Positions 26,041 to 33,474 of a stretch of DNA of 38,984 bases are shown here, piece by piece. This DNA comes from Helicobacteraceae bacterium (GTDB lineage: Bacteria; Campylobacterota; Campylobacteria; Campylobacterales; Sulfurimonadaceae), in NCBI GenBank assembly GCA_021163845.1, contig JAGGTH010000031.1:1-38984 (forward strand). Direction: 5' to 3'. The position numbers were made by a program, and so were the translations under genes. The notes below the pieces were generated by a model that was given only the letters and a program-made list of their open reading frames with translations, was not told where the DNA came from and ran no database searches. The first letter of the stretch is position 1, and each line of letters begins with the position of its first letter.

Positions 26041-28696
26041 ATCTCTTCTCCTAGCAGCACTCTTGAGCATAAGCTCTCTTTACGCTTCGAGTGCCGTTGT
26101 CCCACACGATCAAGAATATTTTCTACATGATGAAAAAGAATTTTCTCTCATCTATACCCAAGAAAACCTTCCCTACGCCGTGCACACAGCGCAAGTGGCA
26201 GGGGAACTCACTAAGGAGTATACAGATTTTTTTTCATGGGAACTTGATGAAAAACTTTATATAGGGCTCATCTCAAGTCACAACCAGATTCCAAACGGCT
26301 TTTCTTCACAATGGCCAAAGAATCGCCAGATAAATTATATAGGCGGGACAGAGCTTATCGATCAGTTTAGCTCTATTTCATGGCTTGATACGCTCCTCTA
26401 CCATGAAAGCGCACACAACTACCAAATGAATGTCAAAGGGAGTAAATTTTCTCAACTTCTACATTCCTTATTTGGAAATGGAAACGTTTTACTCCCCTAC
26501 CTTACAGTTCCAAATATTATGGAAAACCCTTTCATGTTAGAGGGAAATGCTGTGCTCAACGAATCATGGCATAAAAATGGTGGACGCCTCTATAATGGAA
26601 GATATAAAGCACAAACTATCCTCCAAGCAAAAGCAGACAATATTAAAGCAAAAAATGTATACAACTATTCACTTACATTTCCTTACTATAGTGATATGTG
26701 GTATATCCAAGGTGGTTTTTATAACCTTTTTCTTGCGCAAAAGTACGGTATCAAAAATCTTAATAGCTATTTCAAGTACAACTCTGAAAAATTTTTTTGG
26801 CCACTTTTTACCAATAGAAGTATGTATGAAGCTATAGGGATCTCTTTTGAGGATTCACTCAATGCCTTTGCTGATGAGTATAAAAAGCTAGGGGAGCACT
26901 TTAGCTCTCAACAAGGGGAAAGCATACTAACTTCTCAGTTTTTCTATCCACTCAACAGCGATACTGAGGAGATATTCTTTCTCACTAATGAGAGTGGACA
27001 TCGATCTCCTGAACTGATCAGGCTTAACAAAAGAACGAAAGAATTCACACGAGAGAGAGATTCTTGGCGTACAGGAAAAGTGATCAAAGAGAAAAATAAG
27101 TTTTATACGCAGGCAAGCGCATATACCTCAGTGTTTCAGATCACACAAGGTCTCTATGATTCGGAGGGCTCTATCAAAAAAGGCTCTTCTTCTCAAATGG
27201 TGCAAGGTTATCTGCAGGACAAGCGCCCTGTTTATTTTGATATCAATAGCTCTTTTATGCAAGCCCAGCTCTATCTCGGAGAAGACTTTTATGATCAAGT
27301 CAACTCCTCAGTATTTATAGATAAAGAGGACTCGATCTACTATTTTAAGCAAAAAGGTAAAACAAGAACCCTCTATAAAAACAAGCAAGCTCTTTTCTCT
27401 TTCAAAGGCTATTATGGGATCATAAGCGATGTCGATAGCAAGGGAGTTATCTATTTTATAGCCAACTCAGCACTTGGCTCTACCCTTTATCGTTGGGATG
27501 GCAATGAGTTCTCACGCGCTTCATTAGCCGACAATGTCGTAGAGGTCAAACTTCTTAATGATGATGAGGCCTTATTTGCTTGTATCAGTGATAAAGATTA
27601 CTACTATACCCTAGATGCACTTGTATCCTCCAAGCAAGTCCCCTTTGAGAGCAAGCTCTTTTTTGAGGAGATGGAGTATTATAAAAAAGAGAAAAAATTT
27701 CATAGTGATCTGCAACCAACACTAGAGCATAGCTATCATCCACTCAAGGAGATTGGATATAGTGGTACAGATCTCTCTTTAGGAACTACACAAGAGAGTG
27801 TTATTGCAAATGTCGCACTCAACTTTGCTGATCCACTTAATCAAAATAGCGCTTCTATCTATTTTTTACATGATGAAAACAACACCTCGCTCGCAGGGGT
27901 AAGTTACACCAATGAGCAATATCTCCTCTCTTATTCTTTGGGAGTTTATCAGGTACTTGCCAATGAAAAAACGATCGATACACGAGACAACGGAGTGATG
28001 CTCAAAGCACTTTTACCGCTCTATAAATCTGGATACAATAAAGTGAGCTTCTCTACAAACTTTTATCAAGATTATGAGCTCAAAACACGAGAATCACTTA
28101 ACTTTACTTTAGGTTTTTTACAAGCATACCAATATGGACTCAGTCTCTACCCTAACTATCATAATCAAGCGAAAATCTATTATTCTATGCTCAAAGATGG
28201 AGATATCTACGGATTTGATTACACATACTCTCATGACCTTCCCTACCAATTTTACTTAGGCCTTGAACTCAAAAAATCGATCTCAAATGCCAAAGATGGA
28301 AATTTTGATAGTGGAGTCAAGATTACGAATACATCAAGTACTCTCTTTCAAGATTCTAGTGATATTGTGATACCTAGTCTAAGTGCAAGTTCTTATGTCA
28401 AAGAGACTGGATATGTAGGTTTGAGCATCCATAAGGTTATTGACCTTTCAAGCTACTGGTTCACTTTTCCTCTCTCACTCCAAAGGGAGGCACTCTATGC
28501 CAAACATAGATACTATGAAATTTTGGGCTTCAGTGATACGCTCTACAAGATGCACGAGAGTAGTGTCGGACTCACTCTTTATAGTGTATTTTTTAATAAG
28601 AACATCGTGCCTATCAGCCTTGAATATATCTATAACGATGCAGATTTTTTACAAGAGAATCATAAAATACGTGCATTCATCAATTTTGAATTTTAA
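26006..28696 (+). CDS. Predicted outer-membrane metallopeptidase: peptidase, propeller and barrel domains
   Basis: The protein has 896 residues from the ATG at 26006, chosen for GAGGGG 8 bases upstream over an ATG 15 bases earlier. It has a signal sequence (FFRSLLLAALLSISSLYA). Residues about 35-300 carry a zinc peptidase motif HESAH (133-137) with Glu179 in MLEGNAVLNES as a likely third ligand, a gluzincin pattern. Residues about 310-590 have repeated short strands like a beta-propeller (FLTNESGHRSPELIRLNKR, IISDVDSKGVIYFI). The last 300 residues alternate as a beta-barrel and end in FINFEF, typical of outer-membrane proteins. The domain limits are by eye. It starts inside ribA, but the function appears unrelated. 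Confidence 0.72.
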   Translation: MLKKMKWDIFFRSLLLAALLSISSLYASSAVVPHDQEYFLHDEKEFSLIYTQENLPYAVHTAQVAGELTKEYTDFFSWELDEKLYIGLISSHNQIPNGFSSQWPKNRQINYIGGTELIDQFSSISWLDTLLYHESAHNYQMNVKGSKFSQLLHSLFGNGNVLLPYLTVPNIMENPFMLEGNAVLNESWHKNGGRLYNGRYKAQTILQAKADNIKAKNVYNYSLTFPYYSDMWYIQGGFYNLFLAQKYGIKNLNSYFKYNSEKFFWPLFTNRSMYEAIGISFEDSLNAFADEYKKLGEHFSSQQGESILTSQFFYPLNSDTEEIFFLTNESGHRSPELIRLNKRTKEFTRERDSWRTGKVIKEKNKFYTQASAYTSVFQITQGLYDSEGSIKKGSSSQMVQGYLQDKRPVYFDINSSFMQAQLYLGEDFYDQVNSSVFIDKEDSIYYFKQKGKTRTLYKNKQALFSFKGYYGIISDVDSKGVIYFIANSALGSTLYRWDGNEFSRASLADNVVEVKLLNDDEALFACISDKDYYYTLDALVSSKQVPFESKLFFEEMEYYKKEKKFHSDLQPTLEHSYHPLKEIGYSGTDLSLGTTQESVIANVALNFADPLNQNSASIYFLHDENNTSLAGVSYTNEQYLLSYSLGVYQVLANEKTIDTRDNGVMLKALLPLYKSGYNKVSFSTNFYQDYELKTRESLNFTLGFLQAYQYGLSLYPNYHNQAKIYYSMLKDGDIYGFDYTYSHDLPYQFYLGLELKKSISNAKDGNFDSGVKITNTSSTLFQDSSDIVIPSLSASSYVKETGYVGLSIHKVIDLSSYWFTFPLSLQREALYAKHRYYEILGFSDTLYKMHESSVGLTLYSVFFNKNIVPISLEYIYNDADFLQENHKIRAFINFEF

Positions 28697-29148
28697 GACA
28701 AAGATTTTGCAAATTTTGAATCACTAAGAGCCATCACTCTCCGCTCTGAAATACTCATCATTTTCAATAGTTCCTGTGTATTTTGCTGAAGTTCTGCATA
28801 ATAGAGTTTCGCTTTATCAAGCTCTAGCATACTCACTTTATTCAGCTTCAACACCTTAGAAAAGAGCCCATTTTTAGGCTTAGTAAAGAATATTTCATAA
28901 ATTTTATAATACTGCTCATGCCATTTCCCATGCAACTGTTCTATCGCTTCATAAAATTGAGAACCAAGTATTACCCGCAGATGTTTTTCTTCATCATATA
29001 TCCATTGACCAAAAGCACATTCTCTTTTAGAAACAGATGTAGGATCTACAATTGTTTTGCCAGACACTAAAGCACTAATCTTTTGCATTTGAACTTCATG
29101 ATACTTTCTTGCTGTTTGAATTGAGTCGAGTGTTTGTTGTTTTGTCAT
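28693..29148 (-). CDS. CZB (chemoreceptor zinc-binding) domain protein
   Basis: The 151-residue protein has the zinc-binding pattern of CZB domains: His17, Cys44 in ECAFGQW, and His73 and His77 in LHGKWHEQY. CZB domains occur at the ends of chemoreceptors and respond to zinc or to oxidants through the Cys. Here it is a free-standing protein without a receptor. It diverges from the PAS protein gene with 91 bases between starts, and its stop codon overlaps that of the metallopeptidase gene. A role in redox or energy taxis is inferred from the pair. Confidence 0.78.
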   Translation of the reverse strand: MTKQQTLDSIQTARKYHEVQMQKISALVSGKTIVDPTSVSKRECAFGQWIYDEEKHLRVILGSQFYEAIEQLHGKWHEQYYKIYEIFFTKPKNGLFSKVLKLNKVSMLELDKAKLYYAELQQNTQELLKMMSISERRVMALSDSKFAKSLS

Positions 29149-29205
29149 AATGCATACTTTAAAAAAAATTACAATATTATTACATAACTTTAATAAACTT
29201 ATGTC

Positions 29206-29211
29206 TATAAT
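29206..29211 (+). promoter_or_regulatory. -10 box of the PAS gene
   Basis: TATAAT in ATGTCTATAATTG lies 28 bases before the ATG at 29240. AAGGAA is the ribosome-binding site. Confidence 0.6.
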
Positions 29212-29239
29212 TGTTTAATTTCGATATTGAAGGAACGTG

Positions 29240-29803
29240 ATGACAAAGCCAACACCAAAAGATAATGAAATACAACTCAGCACAAAAAGATATATAGTTT
29301 CTAAGACAGATCCTAAAGGGATCATAGAGTACGGAAATGATTATTTTGTCGAGATCTCAGGCTACACAGAAGCGGAACTCATTGGCAAACCTCACAGTAT
29401 TGTACGTCACCCAGATATGCCAAAAGTGGTCTTTAAGATGATGTGGGACCGTATCAATCGCGCCAAAAACATTATGGCGGTGGTCAAAAATATGGCAAAA
29501 GATGGAAGCTACTACTGGGTTATCACCGAGTTTGAACCGCGGGTAGACCCTATCTCGAACGACATAATCTCCCATACCGCTTTTAGAAAAGCTGCTCCAA
29601 AAAAAGCGGTCGAGGTGATGGAACCGATCTATCAAAAACTTCTCGAGATAGAAAAAGATGGCGGTGTAGAAGCAAGTGAAAAATATCTTCGCGGATTTTT
29701 AGAGGAGAAGAGAACAACCTATGATGAATTTGTAGACGAGCTCGTAGGAAATACAGGTCTATTCAAAATCTTTTTCAAAACTATGAAAAAAATGTTTTCC
29801 TAA
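29240..29803 (+). CDS. Aer/CetB-type PAS domain protein
   Basis: The 187-residue protein is mostly a PAS domain. It contains GNDYFVEISGYTEAELIGKPHSIVRHPDMPKVVFKMMWD, the hallmark of aerotaxis receptor Aer and CetB, which bind FAD. It continues with MAKDGSYYWVITEF. Without receptor or membrane domains it would act in the cytoplasm with a partner, as CetB does with CetA in Campylobacter. The ATG at 29240 is chosen for its 5-base spacing from AAGGA over the GTG just upstream. The C-terminal helices (about 135-187) are charged. Confidence 0.86.
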   Translation: MTKPTPKDNEIQLSTKRYIVSKTDPKGIIEYGNDYFVEISGYTEAELIGKPHSIVRHPDMPKVVFKMMWDRINRAKNIMAVVKNMAKDGSYYWVITEFEPRVDPISNDIISHTAFRKAAPKKAVEVMEPIYQKLLEIEKDGGVEASEKYLRGFLEEKRTTYDEFVDELVGNTGLFKIFFKTMKKMFS

Positions 29804-29861
29804 AAGATAAATCACTCCTCAGTAAATTTAAGATAAAATATCTTTTTTAAAGGATATTTTA

Positions 29862-30458
29862 TTGGATCTCAAAGCAACAATTTTACAAGCGAACATCCCA
29901 GTTCCTGAAAACTTTTTTTACAATATACAAAAATACAAAGAGCACCTTATGAAGTGGAACAAGATCCACAATCTCACAGGTGCCAAAAATGAAGTAACGA
30001 TCGATTCTTTTATCTATGATGCGCTTTATCCCGTGAGTTTTCTACCAAAGCGTAAAACACTCATGGATATCGGTACGGGAGCTGGTTTTCCTGGGATGAT
30101 CCTCGCTCTTGCACTTCCCGATACACAGGTCACTTTAGTTGAACCTCTTGCAAAACGTGCAAGTTTTTTACAATTTATCAAAGCGGATCTTGGGCTTAGT
30201 AATGTCACTGTGGTCAAAAAACGTGTCGAGGAGATGCCAAGCCAAATTTATGATATCATCACATCCAGAGCTGTAACGGATACAAATATGTTACTTAATC
30301 TCTCTCGTGAATTTCGCGATGAACACTCACTTTTGCTTTTTTATAAAGGGGAGAAGGTTTTTGAAGAGGTAGATCAAAGCCTCAAACATAAAATCATCCA
30401 AAAACAAAACAGACACTATCTATTAGTAGGAGAAGAACTATGCAATATCTCGTCGTAA
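29862..30458 (+). CDS. rsmG: 16S rRNA (guanine527-N7)-methyltransferase
   Basis: The 198-residue protein is RsmG. The SAM-binding block is [16 protein letters not shown], and the N-terminal [13 protein letters not shown] and the central ITSRAVTD are conserved. It methylates G527 of 16S rRNA. The start codon is TTG, with AAAGGA upstream and a TAAAAT -10 box near 29834. It overlaps the next gene by 19 bases. It heads a three-gene unit. Confidence 0.94.
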   Translation: MDLKATILQANIPVPENFFYNIQKYKEHLMKWNKIHNLTGAKNEVTIDSFIYDALYPVSFLPKRKTLMDIGTGAGFPGMILALALPDTQVTLVEPLAKRASFLQFIKADLGLSNVTVVKKRVEEMPSQIYDIITSRAVTDTNMLLNLSREFRDEHSLLLFYKGEKVFEEVDQSLKHKIIQKQNRHYLLVGEELCNISS

Positions 30459-30658
30459 TCGCGCTCATCGCACTTATTTACTTTGTTTTTATCAAGAAAA
30501 AACCGATAAAAAATCAAGAGGTACCAAAGAAAAAAAATGAAAAACTCCAAGGCAATGATCTCGTACAATGCCCGAGCTGTGGTGTTTATACAGAAGTAGA
30601 TGAAGCTTTGCTCTCAAGTGGTAAGTATTACTGCTCAAAAGAGTGTTTGGAGAAATAG
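30440..30658 (+). CDS. Small PP0621-type zinc-ribbon membrane protein
   Basis: The 72-residue protein starts with a membrane helix ([14 protein letters not shown]) followed by a Lys-rich stretch and a short zinc-binding segment: CPSCGVYTE with C-x2-C, then YYCSKEC with C-x3-C. This matches the PP0621 family of small anchored metal-binding proteins. It overlaps rsmG and has an AGGAGAAG ribosome-binding site. Function unknown. Confidence 0.8.
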   Translation: MQYLVVIALIALIYFVFIKKKPIKNQEVPKKKNEKLQGNDLVQCPSCGVYTEVDEALLSSGKYYCSKECLEK

Positions 30659-31051
30659 ATGCTACTTTTTGGACACCGCTTTATTGCAAGCAAAGCTTTT
30701 TATCATATCACCGATATCGACTCTATTCAAAAGACACCCCCTTCAAGTCTCCTCTACATCCAGTGGAGCGAAAAAAACCTCGATGTGATCGAACATATCG
30801 CACTCAATGATATTGTCTTTGCACTTCGTGTCAAAGAGATCAAAGAAATTATCTACGCGTCTTCTTTGGATGCACACTACATTGTCGTAGACCCAGAGCT
30901 TGCAAAAAGTGCGCAAAATATTGCAAATAACTACCTCTTTGATGCAAAGATTTTAGTCAAGATCGAAGAGGAAGAGGAGATCGAGGAGATGGCACTCTTA
31001 GGCGTTGATGGCGTTATCTTTGCCAATGCTATTATCAAGGTGAACTCTTAA
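30659..31051 (+). CDS. Uncharacterised small protein after rsmG
   Basis: The 130-residue cytoplasmic protein has no signal or membrane helix. The core (VFALRVKEIKEIIYASSLDAHYIVVDP) looks like an alpha/beta fold, and a run of acidic residues (EEEEEIEEM) precedes the end. I do not recognise a family. It starts directly after the PP0621-type stop (TAGATG), so it belongs to the rsmG transcript. The ribosome-binding site GGAGAAA lies within the preceding gene. It ends at the dispersed palindromic repeat. Confidence 0.75.
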   Translation: MLLFGHRFIASKAFYHITDIDSIQKTPPSSLLYIQWSEKNLDVIEHIALNDIVFALRVKEIKEIIYASSLDAHYIVVDPELAKSAQNIANNYLFDAKILVKIEEEEEIEEMALLGVDGVIFANAIIKVNS

Positions 31052-31084
31052 AGAGCTTGGGATGTAAAGCTTTCATGACAACTC

Positions 31085-31161
31085 AGAGCGAAGGCAAGCC
31101 ATCGCTTCCAAAAGAGTAGCAAATTTTTTTAACACCAAAGGAGCCAATGGATTGCCTTTGG
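31085..31161. repeat. Dispersed two-module palindromic repeat, copy B
   Basis: This is the inverted counterpart of 7038-7087. 31085-31112 is the exact reverse complement of 7060-7087 (28 bases). 31135-31161 matches the reverse complement of 7038-7064 at 24 of 27 positions. The modules are 22 bases apart here but overlap in copy A. Like copy A it separates two convergent genes (30659 and alr) and could fold into hairpins. Confidence 0.72.
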
Positions 31162-31174
31162 CAAAGGGGTGGAT

Positions 31175-32191
31175 TTAAATAATCACCCTTTGAAGTTCAG
31201 GTTTGAGTGAGGTGAGAATCTCATAGCTGATCGTTCCTACAATTTTTGCTACATCCGAAGCATTATCAAAGATTAACAGCTCTTCATCTTCTGCAACAAA
31301 TGAGCTGTTATCCATAGAGATTCTTCCTAGAAGTTTTTTTCCCTCAGGGGTGATATATTTTTCTGAAAGGCAGCGAAAAAAACCATCGCCATAACCAAAA
31401 TCATAGTTAGAAACGATCTGCTCTTTATCACTCTCAAATAATCCTCCGTACCCTACTCTTTGCCCTTTTTTGACAAGACGTGAAGAGTTGCGTTTGGCAT
31501 ACACACTCAAAACAGGCTTGAAGCCCTCTACATCCAAAGGTGGTGGCAGATCCATACATCCATAGGCAGCGATCCCTACACGTGCCATATCTTCATCAAA
31601 ATCAGACTCACGCATAAGTGCTGCAGAGTTGCATGAGTGAAAAAGTAATGGTGCAAGATGAAACTCTTGAGCAAGAGCCTTTGCTTCCTCTTTGAGGCTT
31701 GCAAAGTTTTGTTTTTGCCAAAACCACTCAGAGCTGAGTTCATCAGCACTTCTGTGGTGGGTAAACACCGCTTCAAGAATCAAGCCTTGTGCGATGATCT
31801 TCTCAAAGGCACTTCGCAGCTCATCTGGCGCGATTCCATTACGGTGCATCCCCGTATCGACTTTGAGATGCACTTTTGTATTTTTTGGAAATTTCTCGAT
31901 CGAGGTGAGTTCGTTTATCGTGTAGCGGATCTTGGGATGTGGAGCAGTAGGGATCACAGCGAGTGTCAAAACACTCTCAAAGTACTCCGCAATTTGCTGT
32001 GCTTCAGCTTGTGTTTGCACTACTGTTTTGGTGATTCCATACTCACTCGCGAGCGTCGCCATCTCAATGAGCCCATGTCCATACGCATTATCTTTTAAAA
32101 CGAGAGCAATTTTATCTTTTGTTTTGGTTTTACGAGCGATAATGTCAAGATTATTATAAAAATGTGTTTTATTTAATGTAATGTAAGCCAT
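31175..32191 (-). CDS. alr: Alanine racemase
   Basis: The 338-residue PLP enzyme makes D-alanine for peptidoglycan. The PLP lysine is Lys33 in LVLKDNAYGHG, and the second catalytic block is QRVGYGGLFE. The ATG at 32191 (MAYITLNKTHF) is the start because homologues begin there. The longer upstream reading has no family similarity and runs antisense into the agmatine deiminase gene. TATAAT ends 6 bases before this ATG, so the mRNA may be leaderless. Confidence 0.93.
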   Translation of the reverse strand: MAYITLNKTHFYNNLDIIARKTKTKDKIALVLKDNAYGHGLIEMATLASEYGITKTVVQTQAEAQQIAEYFESVLTLAVIPTAPHPKIRYTINELTSIEKFPKNTKVHLKVDTGMHRNGIAPDELRSAFEKIIAQGLILEAVFTHHRSADELSSEWFWQKQNFASLKEEAKALAQEFHLAPLLFHSCNSAALMRESDFDEDMARVGIAAYGCMDLPPPLDVEGFKPVLSVYAKRNSSRLVKKGQRVGYGGLFESDKEQIVSNYDFGYGDGFFRCLSEKYITPEGKKLLGRISMDNSSFVAEDEELLIFDNASDVAKIVGTISYEILTSLKPELQRVII

Positions 32192-32197
32192 AAAGGA

Positions 32198-32203
32198 ATT
32201 ATA
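32198..32203 (-). promoter_or_regulatory. -10 box of alr, leaderless type, overlapping aguA leader
   Basis: Minus strand reads TGTATAATTCCTTTATG: TATAAT, 6 bases, ATG. The same bases on the plus strand lie between the AAAGGA ribosome-binding site (32192-32197) and start codon of aguA, so one site serves both genes. Confidence 0.6.
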
Positions 32204-32207
32204 CACT

Positions 32208-33215
32208 ATGAAAAGATTTATTGCAGAGTTTGAAGAACAAAGTTTTACCCAGATCATCTTCCCACATCCCAAGAGTGACTGGTGTGAGTATCTTGATGAT
32301 GCCAAAGAGAATTTTATCAACATCATCAAGGCTATTATCAAGTACCAAAAATGTCTTGTGGTTTGTGACAATGTAGCGGATGTATCGGGTTATTTTACTC
32401 CACACAAAAATCTTTTTTTTGTAGAGTACCAAACCAATGATACTTGGGCACGTGACTGTTCTGCACTCTCTATTGTAGAGAATAAGGAGCTCAAACTTCT
32501 TGATTTTACCTTTACAGGCTGGGGTGGAAAGTTTGATGCTTCGCTTGATAATGAGATGAGTCAAGCGATTGGCTCTTACTATGGTACCCCTATGCAAAGT
32601 ATCGATCTTATCTTAGAGGGTGGGGGTGTGGAGAGCAATGGCGAGGGGATCATCCTCACTACATCCGAATGTATGCTCAACCCAAATCGCAACAGCCATC
32701 TCAGCGAAGAACAAATGACACAAAAACTCCAAGAGCTCTTTGGTGCCAAAGAGATCCTTTATCTACACAACGGCTACCTTGCAGGGGATGACACAGATTC
32801 GCATATCGATACACTTGCGCGTTTTATTGATGCAAACACGATCATGTATGTCAAATGTGAAAACTCTCTTGATGAGCATTACGAAGCACTCAAAGCGATG
32901 GAGAATGAGCTTTTTGCTCTACAAAAATCGCACGGTTTTGAGCTTGTTGCCCTGCCGATGACAGCACCACTTTTTTATGATGAGGAGAGGCTTCCTGCTA
33001 CGTATGCCAACTTTTTATTTGTCAATGGAGCTGTGATCGTGCCAACTTATGGAGTGGTTCAAGATGAAGAGGCGTTAGAGATCTTTAGAAAGACATTTCC
33101 AAAGCATGATATCGTAGGGGTGGATTGTTCGGTACTGGTGCGTCAACACGGCTCGCTGCATTGTGTGACGATGAACTTTGCAAAAGGGGTAGAACTTAAA
33201 ACCCCTTCATCCTGA
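32208..33215 (+). CDS. aguA: Agmatine deiminase family protein
   Basis: The 335-residue protein belongs to the agmatine/peptidyl-arginine deiminase family and resembles H. pylori HP0049. Catalytic elements are WARDC (Asp), LEGGGVESNGEG (Glu and Gly-rich loop), HIDTLARF (His) and the nucleophile Cys in GSLHCVTMN near the C-terminus. It hydrolyses agmatine to carbamoylputrescine for polyamine synthesis, a role inferred from the family. It diverges from alr with 16 bases between the start codons. A TATAAA box at 32155-32160, inside the alr coding region, may be its promoter. Confidence 0.88.
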   Translation: MKRFIAEFEEQSFTQIIFPHPKSDWCEYLDDAKENFINIIKAIIKYQKCLVVCDNVADVSGYFTPHKNLFFVEYQTNDTWARDCSALSIVENKELKLLDFTFTGWGGKFDASLDNEMSQAIGSYYGTPMQSIDLILEGGGVESNGEGIILTTSECMLNPNRNSHLSEEQMTQKLQELFGAKEILYLHNGYLAGDDTDSHIDTLARFIDANTIMYVKCENSLDEHYEALKAMENELFALQKSHGFELVALPMTAPLFYDEERLPATYANFLFVNGAVIVPTYGVVQDEEALEIFRKTFPKHDIVGVDCSVLVRQHGSLHCVTMNFAKGVELKTPSS

Positions 33216-33229
33216 ACTTGATTCAGGAT
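33209..33229. terminator. Palindrome at the aguA end
   Basis: ATCCTGAA (33209-33216) pairs with TTCAGGAT (33222-33229) around a 5-base loop, overlapping the aguA stop. No T run follows, so it may be an mRNA-end hairpin or a repetitive element and not a simple terminator. Confidence 0.5.
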
Positions 33230-33241
33230 CTCACCGTAACA

Positions 33242-33255
33242 CGGACTTCAGTCCG
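33242..33255. terminator. Palindrome at the end of the small membrane gene
   Basis: CGGAC (33242-33246) pairs with GTCCG (33251-33255) around TTCA. It contains the stop codon of the 47-residue membrane protein. With the palindrome at 33209 it sits between two convergent genes. Confidence 0.45.
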
Positions 33256-33391
33256 TAGCGATCTCTTTTGGAGCTTTATCCAGCTGCTCCTCTTTATTCA
33301 AAATCGCAAAACCGCTCATTATCAAATAGGTCGCAAGACCAAAACCCAGGGCTATTAAAAATACTCTTTTTATCTTTTCTATTGTACTCAT
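33248..33391 (-). CDS. Small single-helix membrane protein (47 residues)
   Basis: The ORF encodes MSTIEKIKRV, then a hydrophobic helix (FLIALGFGLATYLIMSGFAI), then a charged tail ending KEIATD. A basic N-terminus before the helix favours an N-in, C-out orientation. There is no ribosome-binding site. A TAAAAT box in an extended form (TGCTAAAAT) ends 7 bases before the ATG, so the mRNA would be leaderless. It diverges from the TonB receptor gene. Function unknown, and it is short enough to be missed by usual gene callers. Confidence 0.6.
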   Translation of the reverse strand: MSTIEKIKRVFLIALGFGLATYLIMSGFAILNKEEQLDKAPKEIATD

Positions 33392-33398
33392 GAGCGAA

Positions 33399-33404
33399 AT
33401 TTTA
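33399..33404 (-). promoter_or_regulatory. -10 box of the 47-residue membrane protein, leaderless type
   Basis: Minus strand reads TTGCTAAAATTTCGCTCATG: TAAAAT with TG extension, 7 bases, ATG. Confidence 0.5.
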
Positions 33405-33474
33405 GCAAAAAATTAACACTAATGTAACACTTCTTCACTATTATTTCTCATATTTAATTTGAAGGTTTAAGAAT

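Noticed and set aside
32192-32371. N-terminal extension of alr to 32371
   Set aside because: Alanine racemases begin at the MAYITLNK position. The extra 60 residues are antisense to aguA and upstream of the predicted promoter.
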